Below are positions 34,522 to 44,200 of a stretch of 64,000 nucleotides of DNA, in pieces. The notes beneath the pieces are model-generated. The model was given only the letters and a program-made list of their open reading frames with translations, did not search any database and was not told where the DNA came from. Source of the DNA: Paenibacillus albidus (GTDB lineage Bacteria > Bacillota > Bacilli > Paenibacillales > Paenibacillaceae); contig NZ_BMKR01000004.1 in assembly GCF_014644435.1 (NCBI RefSeq), positions 248,001 through 312,000 of the forward strand. The letters are read 5' to 3'. The position numbers and the translations under genes are program-made. How positions within the stretch are numbered: position 1 is the first letter of the stretch; each line of letters starts with the position of its first letter.

Positions 34522-37500
34522 ATGGATCTTGTGAATAAGGCCTTGCATCGTTTAAGCCATCCCCAAAAGAGAGTTTGGTATACCGAATGCCTGCATCCCC
34601 GGGCAGCCGTACATCATATTGGCGGCTGTGTCCGTGTTCACGGAACGCTTGATTTCACCCTTTTGGAAACCTCGATCCACAGTGTGATCCAGTCTCATGA
34701 AGGCTTGCGCTTGCGTCTGCGGGCGCAGGAAGGTGAACCGCAACAATATGTAGCGAATACTCCGCTGCCGCCGTTGCCCCGTTACGACTTCAGCTCATCT
34801 GCCAATCCACAGGCAACATATGAGGAATGGGTGAACATGGAGGCGGCCAAACGATTTGAACTTTTCGATTCCCCTTTATACCACATCGCCATCTTTAAGG
34901 TGGGGGAGCAGGATAACGGTTTCCTGCTGAAAGCCCATCATATTATCTGCGACGGCTGGTCCATGGATCTGCTGACCAGACAAATTCTTGGACGTTATCA
35001 ATCGCTGGTCAGAGGAGACAACTCTGCCTGTGCCGCGTCCGAACCCTCCTATTTGACTTATCTTGATCTCGAATCACAATATCTGCACTCCCGGCGCTGT
35101 CAGAACAACAAGCAATTCTGGGAGAATAAATTTGACGTTCTTCCCGAGCCGCTGTTTGACAAGACGGCTGCTGTTCCGGCTGGCAGGCGTTATACCCGCC
35201 TGCTCGACAAGCAGGTCTCGGAGCGGATCTCCCGTATCCTGCCGGAGCTTAATGTGTCATTGCCGCTATTACTCTCTGCCGCTTTTGGATGGGTACTTGG
35301 CAGGTATTACCAGAGGGAAGATCTGATTCTCTCCATCCCTGTATCGGGCCGCTCTGCAGACACCAAAGCGACGGTTGGCATGTTCACCGGCAATCTCCCG
35401 CTGTCGCTGCATCTTAAAGAAGGCCTGTCCATCCGGACTTTTTTGCAGCGGGTACGCCGTGAATATTCACGTAATCTCGCCAATCACAAGTATCCGTATG
35501 ATTTACTTGCCCAGCATCTTCAGCTCCGGAAGAAAGGCCATGACAGCTTATACCAGGCTGCGGTCAACTACTATAATACCCATCTGCTGAACACCGTGGA
35601 CGGTATGAAGATCAGCAATGAGGAGTTCTACCCGGGCGAGCAGGCTTATCCCTTGCAATTGATGGTCAAAGACTGGTCCGAGAATGGAACGTTGTTGTTC
35701 ACTCTGGACTACCAGACTCAGATCATTGGCAAGGAAGAGGCAGAAATGCTCGTGGAATGCCTTCTGCATGTGTTGAACCAGATGGTACAGACACCCGACC
35801 TGCCATTAAAGGAATTAACACTGTGCACTGAAAGGCAACAGGAACAAACTTTGATCCAGTACAACCTGTGTTCTGTCCATAACTATCCGGTTGAACAGAC
35901 GGTTATGAATCTATACGCAGAGCAGGTTCGGCTTCATCCCGATCGGATTGCCGTAAGCTGTGGCGAGGAGAAGCTGACCTTCGGGGAATTGGCGCAGCGG
36001 GTCAATGGCCTGGCCGCAGCCCTGACTGCTGAATTTCCGCAAGTGTCCGGCGTGATAGGCGTGCGAATGTTGCATTCTTCCGAACTGGTCATTGCTATTC
36101 TGGCGGTTCTTCAGTGCGGTGCGACTTTTCTGCCGCTGGACCCCGGAATTCCGGCAGCCCGAGCGGAGTTTATGCTCCAGGACTCGGAGGCGGTCTGCCT
36201 GCTGACCGATCAACAAGAGGAACCGGGCTTCAGCTGGCCTGTACCCACGCGCAACCCCCGGCATCTGCTCCGGAATAGACCATTGTCGGCGGGGGGACAG
36301 CAGAAGTCGAGGCCCGAAGGACTGGCTTACATCTTGTATACCTCGGGATCAACCGGAACACCCAAAGGGGTTAAAGTTCTTCATTCTAACCTGGCCAACT
36401 ATATTACATGGGCGGCGGCGGCATATTTGACAACGGAGCATGAGGTGTTCGCCTTTTATTCCTCAATCGCCTTTGATCTGACGTTGACCTCCCTGTTCGT
36501 ACCGCTCGTTAGCGGTACGCAGCTGCGAATATACCCTTCCAGCTGCGAGGACTACACCTTGAGCCGGATTCTCAACGAGAACAGAGCTACCGTAATCAAG
36601 CTTACCCCTTCCCATCTTGCACTTATGGGAGAAGAACACAGACCGGATGCTGTTTTGCGGACACTGATTGTCGGCGGGGAGAGTCTGAGGACTGGCGTTG
36701 CGGCGGCCATTCAGCGAACCTACGGGCCCAAGCTGGCTATTTATAACGAATACGGGCCAACGGAAGCAACCGTAGGCTGTATGATTCACCGTTATGAACC
36801 CATAGCCGACCAGGGGGCTGCGGTACCGATTGGGGTGCCTGCTGCAAACGCGAAGCTCTACATATTGGACAGGCATTTGCGTCCACTGCCTCCGGGTGCG
36901 AGGGGAGAACTCTACATCTCCGGACCCGGTGTTGCGGCTGGCTATATCCGTCAACCGGAGTTGACGGCGGAACGGTTTTTGCCTGATCCATTGAACGAGG
37001 GCAACCGGATGTATCGCACGGGTGATCTCGTCCGGTTGGGCGAAGACGGAGTGATGGAGTATATCGGCCGCTGCGATACCCAGGTTAAGGTTAGGGGTTA
37101 CCGAATCGAGACAGAGGAGATTGAACATTACCTGCTTGAGATGGAGGGCATTCGTAATGCAGTTGTTATGACTACGGGCGAAGGTCCCGGCATGGAGCTG
37201 GTCGCCTGTATTGTTGGAGACTCCCTTTCGGCCGGGGAGATCCGCAGTCATCTGGCTGGTATCCTGCCTGCCTACATGGTTCCGGGACGTCTCCTCTTTA
37301 GGACAGAGATTCCGCTCACTGCCAACGGGAAGATCAACCGGAGGCAGCTGGCGCAAGAAATAAATGCCGCTCTGCCACAGGTCCGGGAGTACGAAGCAGT
37401 GACTCATACGGAACACCTTTTATCCGCACTGCAGACCGTTCTGGAGCGTAAGGAAATTAGCCTTTCGGACCGTTTTTTCAATCTGGGCGGGGATTCCATC

Positions 37501-38994
37501 AAGGCGATTCAGATCTCTAGCCTGCTCAAGAATCAAGGGCTTCATCTCAGTGCAGCAGACATTCTGGATCACCCCCTCATTAGTGAAATGCAGCTGCATC
37601 TCACGGAAGATAAAGATGTTCAGCCGCAGGGTCCGGCAGAGGGGCTTGTGCCGTTGACACCCATATTGTCGTGGTTTCTCTCCCAAAGGCTGGAGAATCA
37701 AGATTATTACCTGCAGTCGATGCTGCTGGAGTTGAGAGAAGATGTTGCGGTGCCTTCCCTTACAGACAGTTTAAGAGAAGTGATCCGTCAGCATGATTCC
37801 CTGCGCCTGCATTTCGACCCGGTACAGCAGCAGTTAACTTATAACAACACTCTTCCTGTAAGTGAGTTTCAGCTAAATATACTCGATTTGAGCAGTGTTG
37901 AGGCTGAGCGGCGGGAGCAGGAATTCCAATCGTATACAGTTGCGCTTAAAGCAGGCATGCGCCTTACTGCATTGGATCAATTCCCCTTCCGCGCCTGCCT
38001 GATTATGGAGCCGGGGCGGGTTCATCGTCTGCTGCTGGCAGCACACCATGTCTGCATCGACGGTGTCTCATGGCGAATTGTACTGGAGGATTTGGGACGA
38101 TTGCTTCGGGGGAACAGCCAGTTGCCGCCCAAAACCTCATCGTTCCAGCGCTGGTCACTGGCACTGGGTGAACGTGCTGAACCGTTAATCCAGCCGGAGC
38201 GGGAATATTGGAGCGGAAATTACAATCTCCCAGAGGATCATGGGTTTTGGTTAAGGCAGCAGGGTAGCCGTGACAGCTTAACGCTTCGTACTCTAACGTT
38301 AGGGCTGGCTGAATCGGAGCTATTGCTTGAACAGTGTGAGCAGAGCAAGGGTCTGCTGCCCCATGAGCTGTTGCAGACAGCGCTTGCCCTGGCACTTCAT
38401 GATACCTGGGGCTGGCAGACGTTGGTCATTTGGCTGGAAGGGCATGGCCGGGAGCCCCTGTTCCCGGAGATCGATCTCTCGCGCACCACCGGCTGGTTCA
38501 CCAGTCTGTATCCGGTCAGAATTTCGGTAGACCCGGGTACAGGTGTGAACGAGAAACGGGATAATATTCTCGGGCAGTTCAGAGCGGTGCCCCGCAAAGG
38601 TCTGGGATATGGCATTTTGGCTTATGGATTGGGACAGATTACCCCGGCTGTTCCCCGGATTATATTCAATTATCTCGGGGAATTTCAGGAGGAATATGGG
38701 AACGGGCTGCTGCGTGTTCTGAATGAACCCACAGGGCCAGATATAGCCGGAACCAATACAACGCCATTCGCATTGGAGATCAACGCTTATATTCTGAACC
38801 GCAGGCTGTATCTGGAATTGCGGCATCCCTCCAGTATGCCGGACGAGCGCATGGAGCAGTGGATGCGACGCTATGAGGCTCTGCTTGTGGAACTTCTCCG
38901 TCAACCGCTTATTCAGAGTGAACCGGACTGGACACCCGCCGATTTTGATGCGGTAGACATAACACAGGAGGAACTGGATTCGTTATTCAAATAA
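34522..38994 (+). CDS. NRPS module C-A(Asn)-PCP-E, ClbN-like
   Basis: The 1490-residue protein should make an N-acylated D-asparagine starter. Domains: C (~5-450; HHIICDGWS, His139-140), A (~460-960; YTSGSTGTPKG ~606, YGPTEATVG, MYRTGD, NGKINR), PCP (Ser992 in LGGDSIKAIQ, the form that precedes epimerases) and E (~1045-1485; HHVCIDGVSW at 1175, EGHGRE, TTGWFTSLYP, FNYLGEF). The A-domain pocket residues I read by alignment to GrsA are D-L-T-K-I-G-E-V-G-K, one change from the standard Asn code. A starter C domain accepting a fatty acyl chain fits. It is followed by the peptidase that would remove this group. Confidence 0.92.
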   Translation: MDLVNKALHRLSHPQKRVWYTECLHPRAAVHHIGGCVRVHGTLDFTLLETSIHSVIQSHEGLRLRLRAQEGEPQQYVANTPLPPLPRYDFSSSANPQATYEEWVNMEAAKRFELFDSPLYHIAIFKVGEQDNGFLLKAHHIICDGWSMDLLTRQILGRYQSLVRGDNSACAASEPSYLTYLDLESQYLHSRRCQNNKQFWENKFDVLPEPLFDKTAAVPAGRRYTRLLDKQVSERISRILPELNVSLPLLLSAAFGWVLGRYYQREDLILSIPVSGRSADTKATVGMFTGNLPLSLHLKEGLSIRTFLQRVRREYSRNLANHKYPYDLLAQHLQLRKKGHDSLYQAAVNYYNTHLLNTVDGMKISNEEFYPGEQAYPLQLMVKDWSENGTLLFTLDYQTQIIGKEEAEMLVECLLHVLNQMVQTPDLPLKELTLCTERQQEQTLIQYNLCSVHNYPVEQTVMNLYAEQVRLHPDRIAVSCGEEKLTFGELAQRVNGLAAALTAEFPQVSGVIGVRMLHSSELVIAILAVLQCGATFLPLDPGIPAARAEFMLQDSEAVCLLTDQQEEPGFSWPVPTRNPRHLLRNRPLSAGGQQKSRPEGLAYILYTSGSTGTPKGVKVLHSNLANYITWAAAAYLTTEHEVFAFYSSIAFDLTLTSLFVPLVSGTQLRIYPSSCEDYTLSRILNENRATVIKLTPSHLALMGEEHRPDAVLRTLIVGGESLRTGVAAAIQRTYGPKLAIYNEYGPTEATVGCMIHRYEPIADQGAAVPIGVPAANAKLYILDRHLRPLPPGARGELYISGPGVAAGYIRQPELTAERFLPDPLNEGNRMYRTGDLVRLGEDGVMEYIGRCDTQVKVRGYRIETEEIEHYLLEMEGIRNAVVMTTGEGPGMELVACIVGDSLSAGEIRSHLAGILPAYMVPGRLLFRTEIPLTANGKINRRQLAQEINAALPQVREYEAVTHTEHLLSALQTVLERKEISLSDRFFNLGGDSIKAIQISSLLKNQGLHLSAADILDHPLISEMQLHLTEDKDVQPQGPAEGLVPLTPILSWFLSQRLENQDYYLQSMLLELREDVAVPSLTDSLREVIRQHDSLRLHFDPVQQQLTYNNTLPVSEFQLNILDLSSVEAERREQEFQSYTVALKAGMRLTALDQFPFRACLIMEPGRVHRLLLAAHHVCIDGVSWRIVLEDLGRLLRGNSQLPPKTSSFQRWSLALGERAEPLIQPEREYWSGNYNLPEDHGFWLRQQGSRDSLTLRTLTLGLAESELLLEQCEQSKGLLPHELLQTALALALHDTWGWQTLVIWLEGHGREPLFPEIDLSRTTGWFTSLYPVRISVDPGTGVNEKRDNILGQFRAVPRKGLGYGILAYGLGQITPAVPRIIFNYLGEFQEEYGNGLLRVLNEPTGPDIAGTNTTPFALEINAYILNRRLYLELRHPSSMPDERMEQWMRRYEALLVELLRQPLIQSEPDWTPADFDAVDITQEELDSLFK

Positions 38995-39008
38995 CAGGGG
39001 GGGATGGA

Positions 39009-40574
39009 ATGAACCGTTTGCTAATTACATTGCTCTGTGCTTGTATGCTGCTTGGTACGACCTTGCTGCCGACAGATTCGGCAAATGCCGCCGGCAGCGG
39101 AATCCCGGTGGAGTCCGTCGACGAATATGTGCTTCAAATGATGGATTCGGCGGATCTTCCCGGTGTCTCCATAGCTGTGCTTAAGGACGGCGAGACTTAC
39201 GTTAAGGGGTATGGCGAGGCCGACACCAGCCGGAATATCCCGGTAACCCCGGACACCTTGTTCGAAGTTGGCTCGAACAGTAAAGCCTTCACCGGTGTCG
39301 GTCTGCTGCTACTTGTGGAAAGAGGGCTTGTTGACCTGGAAGCACCGGTTACCCGCTATCTTCCATGGTTAGAGCTGCGGACAGAGGAGGGAGCTGCCGA
39401 ACCAACGGTCGCCCATTTCCTGTATCAGACCAGTGGACTGGGCAGTAATTCCGTAGCACTGATTGATCCGTCCACCGGAGATACGGCACTCCAGGACACG
39501 GTGCGCGGACTAAGCGAGAAGCCGCTCTGGTATCATCCGGGGGCACAATTTCTTTACTCCACCGGAAATTATGATGTGCTTGGTGCGATTATTGAAACTG
39601 TCAGCGGGATGTCTTATGAGTCCTATATGTCTGCTGAAGTTCTGGGGCCACTGGGTTTGAGACAGACTTCAGCAGGAAGGGTGGACTTAACCGCCGGCAA
39701 GGAAGTTTCCCAAGGCTACAAGCCTGGGCTTGTCGGCAACAGAGCGTATGAGGCCCCCGTCTACCGCGGGAATACACCCGCAGGTTATATTTTGTCGAGC
39801 GCTGCTGATCTATCACTCTGGTTGAGTTATCAGCTGACTCCGGCGGAAGCGCCTCCGGAGCTTAGAGAGGCCATTACCCGTGCACAAATTTCCGATGAAA
39901 CGGTCAAAGCAACAGAAACTCCTCCGTACACGATGCCTTTTCACTATGGCGGGGGGTGGCTCGTATTTGACAACGGAGATCATTCCCTTTTTACGCACGG
40001 AGGCAACAATCCGAACTTTTCTTCTTACATCTTGTTTGATCCTGCTCAGCAGACTGGAGTTGCCGTACTGGGCAACCGGAATACGACAGCAACCTACGCC
40101 ATTTGCCAGGGTCTGTATGCCTTGCAGCAAGGTCTGAAACCTGCCGCTGCACCTATGGATACTATTGACGCTGCGAATGTCGCGGGACGGATCATTCTCA
40201 TGATCTGTGTGGTTCTGTGTCTCTGGATGATCTACCTGTGTGGCCGGGATCTGCGCTTGATCCGCAAGGGCGTACGGATACGCAGAAGACCGTCTTCCGC
40301 TCTATACATCAAGACAGCCGGTTTTGTTATTCTGGCCGCTGTTGCCGTGGGTGTAGCGTGGTATTTGCCCAAACTGCTTTTTTGGGGTTATCCATGGCGA
40401 TTTATTGTTGTCTGGGCACCGTTTACGATTGCCCCGGCTATGATTTCAATTGCAATCACGGGCATACTGTTCCCGGCCTTAAGGCTGCTCAAAATGTGGT
40501 TTCCGCAACGCCCAGAGGTACAAACGGATCGCCGTGCGCATCTTCGTGTGATAGAGGAGGAGGTTACCTTATGA
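39009..40574 (+). CDS. Membrane-anchored D-asparaginyl prodrug peptidase, ClbP-like
   Basis: The 521-residue serine hydrolase has a signal peptide (1-28), a class-C beta-lactamase-like domain (~35-375) and three C-terminal membrane helices (~384-408, ~425-447 and ~460-490). This is the exact layout of ClbP, ZmaM and XcnG, which cut off an N-acyl-D-Asn cap outside the cytoplasm and release the active compound. Catalytic residues: Ser89-x-x-Lys92 in GSNSKAF, Tyr184 in FLYSTGNYD, and THGGN in place of KTG. It lies 14 bases after the D-Asn module, with an AGGGGGGGA site. In a Gram-positive cell the active site would face outside. A general esterase is possible but the context argues against it. 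Confidence 0.9.
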   Translation: MNRLLITLLCACMLLGTTLLPTDSANAAGSGIPVESVDEYVLQMMDSADLPGVSIAVLKDGETYVKGYGEADTSRNIPVTPDTLFEVGSNSKAFTGVGLLLLVERGLVDLEAPVTRYLPWLELRTEEGAAEPTVAHFLYQTSGLGSNSVALIDPSTGDTALQDTVRGLSEKPLWYHPGAQFLYSTGNYDVLGAIIETVSGMSYESYMSAEVLGPLGLRQTSAGRVDLTAGKEVSQGYKPGLVGNRAYEAPVYRGNTPAGYILSSAADLSLWLSYQLTPAEAPPELREAITRAQISDETVKATETPPYTMPFHYGGGWLVFDNGDHSLFTHGGNNPNFSSYILFDPAQQTGVAVLGNRNTTATYAICQGLYALQQGLKPAAAPMDTIDAANVAGRIILMICVVLCLWMIYLCGRDLRLIRKGVRIRRRPSSALYIKTAGFVILAAVAVGVAWYLPKLLFWGYPWRFIVVWAPFTIAPAMISIAITGILFPALRLLKMWFPQRPEVQTDRRAHLRVIEEEVTL

Positions 40575-41278
40575 CGATTAAGCTGTTTACAATTCCTTAT
40601 TCCGGCAGCTCGGCAGCCATTTACCTGAAATGGAGAACGCTCCTGCCGGAGCAGATTGAAGTAGTTCCACTTGAATTTCCGGGCAGGGGGAAACGATTCG
40701 GCTCCAAGCTATGCGGCAGTATGGAAGAATTGATCGACGATCTTGTTCTGCATATCGGCAGCCAGCTTCAGGGCAGTCCTTATGCATTGTACGGGCACAG
40801 CCTGGGAGGGCTGGCCGCTTATGAGCTGAGTGTGCGGCTGCTGGAGAACGGACAGGCCCTTCCTGTACATCTCTTCCTTTCCGGCTGTAATCCCCCCCAT
40901 TTGCGTTATGGGGAGGAGCAGCTGCATAAACTGCCGGATGCGCTGTTTCTGGAGGAAATTATCAAGCTGGGAGGCACCGCCCAGGAATTGGTTAATAACG
41001 CGGAGCTAATGAGGGTTTTTCTGCCGATCATCAAATCGGATTACAGAATTTACGAGTTATATGCCGGCAATGGCAAGTGTGTGAAACTGCCGGTGGACAG
41101 CACGGTTATGCTCGGCATGGATGATCCATTAATGCCTGCGGAGAACGGGGCACAATGGGAGCGGTATATCAGCGGGAGTATACAGATCAAAAAGCTGCCC
41201 GGCGGCCACTTTTTTATCCATGACCGGCAGGATGATGTGATCGCCACTATCCAGGATACACTTGCAGTTCATAAGTGA
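40571..41278 (+). CDS. Type II thioesterase, ClbQ-like
   Basis: This 235-residue alpha/beta hydrolase trims misloaded or stalled acyl groups from NRPS/PKS carriers. It has FTIPYSGSSAAIYLKW near the N-terminus, the nucleophile elbow YGHSLGG (Ser77), the acid in GMDDPLMP and the histidine in LPGGHFFIH. ATG 40571 overlaps the peptidase stop (ATGA) and follows GAGGAGGAGG. It is stand-alone, so it is not the final release domain. In E. coli clbP and clbQ are also adjacent. Confidence 0.9.
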   Translation: MTIKLFTIPYSGSSAAIYLKWRTLLPEQIEVVPLEFPGRGKRFGSKLCGSMEELIDDLVLHIGSQLQGSPYALYGHSLGGLAAYELSVRLLENGQALPVHLFLSGCNPPHLRYGEEQLHKLPDALFLEEIIKLGGTAQELVNNAELMRVFLPIIKSDYRIYELYAGNGKCVKLPVDSTVMLGMDDPLMPAENGAQWERYISGSIQIKKLPGGHFFIHDRQDDVIATIQDTLAVHK

Positions 41279-41289
41279 GGGGGCCCGAG

Positions 41290-44200
41290 ATGAAGGTTGA
41301 GAAAAACAACGTCCAAGATATTTGGCCGCTGCGGCCGCTGCAGCAAGGGATGCTGTTTCATTATTTGCAAGGGGAATACAAAGGTGAATATCTAGAGCGT
41401 CTTGTCCTTACCCTGCAGGGACAGGTGGATAACAGGCTGTTCAATCAGGCCTGGTTGTCTGTTTATCGTGCAAATGATGCACTGCGTTCCGTCTTCAAAT
41501 GGGAAGGTCTGCGGACACCTGTGCAGCTGGTGCTGCGGAGCTGCGAACCGCTGCCGGAAATCTTGGATTTCACGGGTGGTGTGATCCCTGATGGATTCCA
41601 TGCCTCCTTTTCCAGTGAAGATTTGGAGGTTCTGCTGCAGGCGAAAAGCGTGGAAGAACGGATGCAGCTAACGGTGGAGCTCATGGGCAGGCGGGACCGG
41701 GCGAAACATTTCGATCTGACTCAGGAAACCTTGAGAATTGTATTATGTAAGTTCGACGGAGAATGCAGATTGTTTCTTACGTACCATCATATTTTGCTGG
41801 ATGGCTGGAGTCTGGGCATTATGCTGGAAGAATGGCTTCATGCCTACCGGGCGCTCGCTGAACAACAGGAAGTGTCCCATCCGGCCAAGCCGGGAATGAA
41901 AGCTTACCTGGCCGCTGTCAAAAGCTCACGCGAACCGGAGCGGGAAGTGCAGTATTGGAGCGATAACTTGCGCGATTATGAGATCAAACAAACGATACAA
42001 CCGTTCTACAAACCACGGCGCCCGGGATTCAAACGGGTATCCCTGAACATCCCGGAGACGGCAGCGGCTGGGCTGCGGCTGTTTTGCCAAAACAATGGCA
42101 TGTCCCTTGCCACCTTGATGAACGGGGCCTGGGGTCTATTGCTCCAGCGGTTCAAACACGTCGATGATATTGTGTTTGGGACCACGGTATCCGGCAGAGG
42201 CGTCAGTCTTCCCGGAATTGAACGTATAGCCGGGCTACTGATCAACACGGTGCCGCTGCGTCTTTCCAGCCGCAAGGGGGAGAGTGTACGGGCGTATTTC
42301 TCCAGGGTCCAGGCGGCAATCTCAGCCAGGCGTCCGCATGAAATGGCCGGTCTTGCCGAGATCCGAGGTTACGCAGGGATACAAGGTGCGGAGGAATTAT
42401 TTGATACCTTGCTGGTGATGGAGAACTACCCGCTGGATAAGGTGCTGCTAGAGCAGCCGCCTGCAGGGTCCTCACCGGATGGTACATCCACCCAGGCTCC
42501 GTTGTCGTTCAGTTCCTTTGACATGGAAGAGCACACCCACTATCCGCTTACTTTGCTCATCCATGAGAGCGGCGGATTTGAACTGGACTTTATCTATGAC
42601 CAGGAAATCTATGAGTATTTTGTGGTAAATCAAATGTCGCAATGTTTTGTGCAGCTGCTGCACAATCTGGCCGCGCGGCCAGACGGGAAACTGTCAGATA
42701 TCAGGATGGCGGAACCTGAAGCACTCAAAATGAACGGACTGCTGTCCCCGACGGAACCAGTGAAGCCATTCCGGGAACAATCCATTCCGCAGTGGTTCTC
42801 CATGATGGTGCGCAGCTATCCTAAGCACATTGCTATCATTCATGAGGAAGTCAGATGGACCTATGCTGAGCTGGATCAGATGTCCGACCGGGTGGCGGCC
42901 GCGTTGATTCGCCATGGAGCAGGGCCGGAGCAATGCATCGGAATCCGGTCCCGGCGGAGTCCGGAGACGATCATGGGTCTGCTTGCCATTCTGAAATCCG
43001 GAGCGGCTTATGTGCCGCTGCACCCGGATTATCCCGAGGAACGCATCCGCTTTATGATTGAAGATTCAGGAATGCGCCTTATGCTGTCGGATACGGACAG
43101 CCAACTTCTTTTTATGAAATCTATGGGTGTAGATACACTATGTTACCAAAATATCCTTGAAAATGAAGACCCGGCACCGCTGGACGGTACCGATTATCAG
43201 CATTCCGACGGACACCGTCTGGCCTGTATAGTCTATACTTCCGGCTCCACGGGACGGCCCAAAGGCGTAATGATTGAGCATAGAGGGATTGTGCGGCTGG
43301 TCAAACATACAGAATTTGTCGATATCGGCACCCGCGATGTGATTTTGCCGACATGTCCGTTTGAATTCGATGTCGCAAACTTCGAGATCTGGGGGGCGTT
43401 GCTCAATGGAGCGGCCTTGTACCTGCTGGCCCAGGACAAGCTGCTGATGCCACAGGTACTAAAAGAAACGCTGCTCCAGCATAAAGTAAGTTTGATGTGG
43501 ATGACTACACCGCTGTTCAATCAATTGGCCAGTGTGGATGAGGCGCTCTTCCGGTCACTGCGTTATCTGATTATTGGCGGAGATACGTTATCGCCAACAC
43601 AGATCAACAAGGTTAGACTGGCCAACCCGGCCTTGAGACTTGTTAACGGCTACGGTCCTTCCGAGAATTCGGTGCTGTCCACCACATTTGCGATTGAACG
43701 GGAATATGAGACCAGAATCCCTATCGGCAAGCCGGTTACAAGCTCCACCGCTTATATCCTGGACCGGGATCAGCAGTTTTTGCCTGTAGGAGCGATTGGC
43801 GAATTATGCGTCGGGCTGGAAGGCGTCGCCAGGGGATATCTGAACAATCCTGAGCTGACAGAAGCCAAATTCATTCCCGATCCGGTGTATCCGGAATACA
43901 AGATGTACAGAACTGGGGATTTGGCCCGTTGGCTTCCAGATGGAAATATTGATTTTCTCGGCAGGGCCGATAATCAGGTGAAGGTTCGGGGATACCGGAT
44001 CGAGCTGCAAGAGATCGAACTTGAACTTAACCAACTGACTGGGATTCAAGCCTGTACAGTTATCGTTAGCCAGGTGTCTGATCGGGAAAAGGAGCTGGCC
44101 GCCTATTTTGTAGCCAATGACACGCTGCAGGCAGGTTCTCTCAGAAAAGCCTTGCTGGAAAGGCTGCCTGCCTACGCGGTTCCTACGCGTTATATGCAGC

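Noticed and set aside
36463..37416. Minus-strand frame of 317 codons opposite the Asn A domain
   Set aside because: It mirrors a clear adenylation domain and has no recognisable product.
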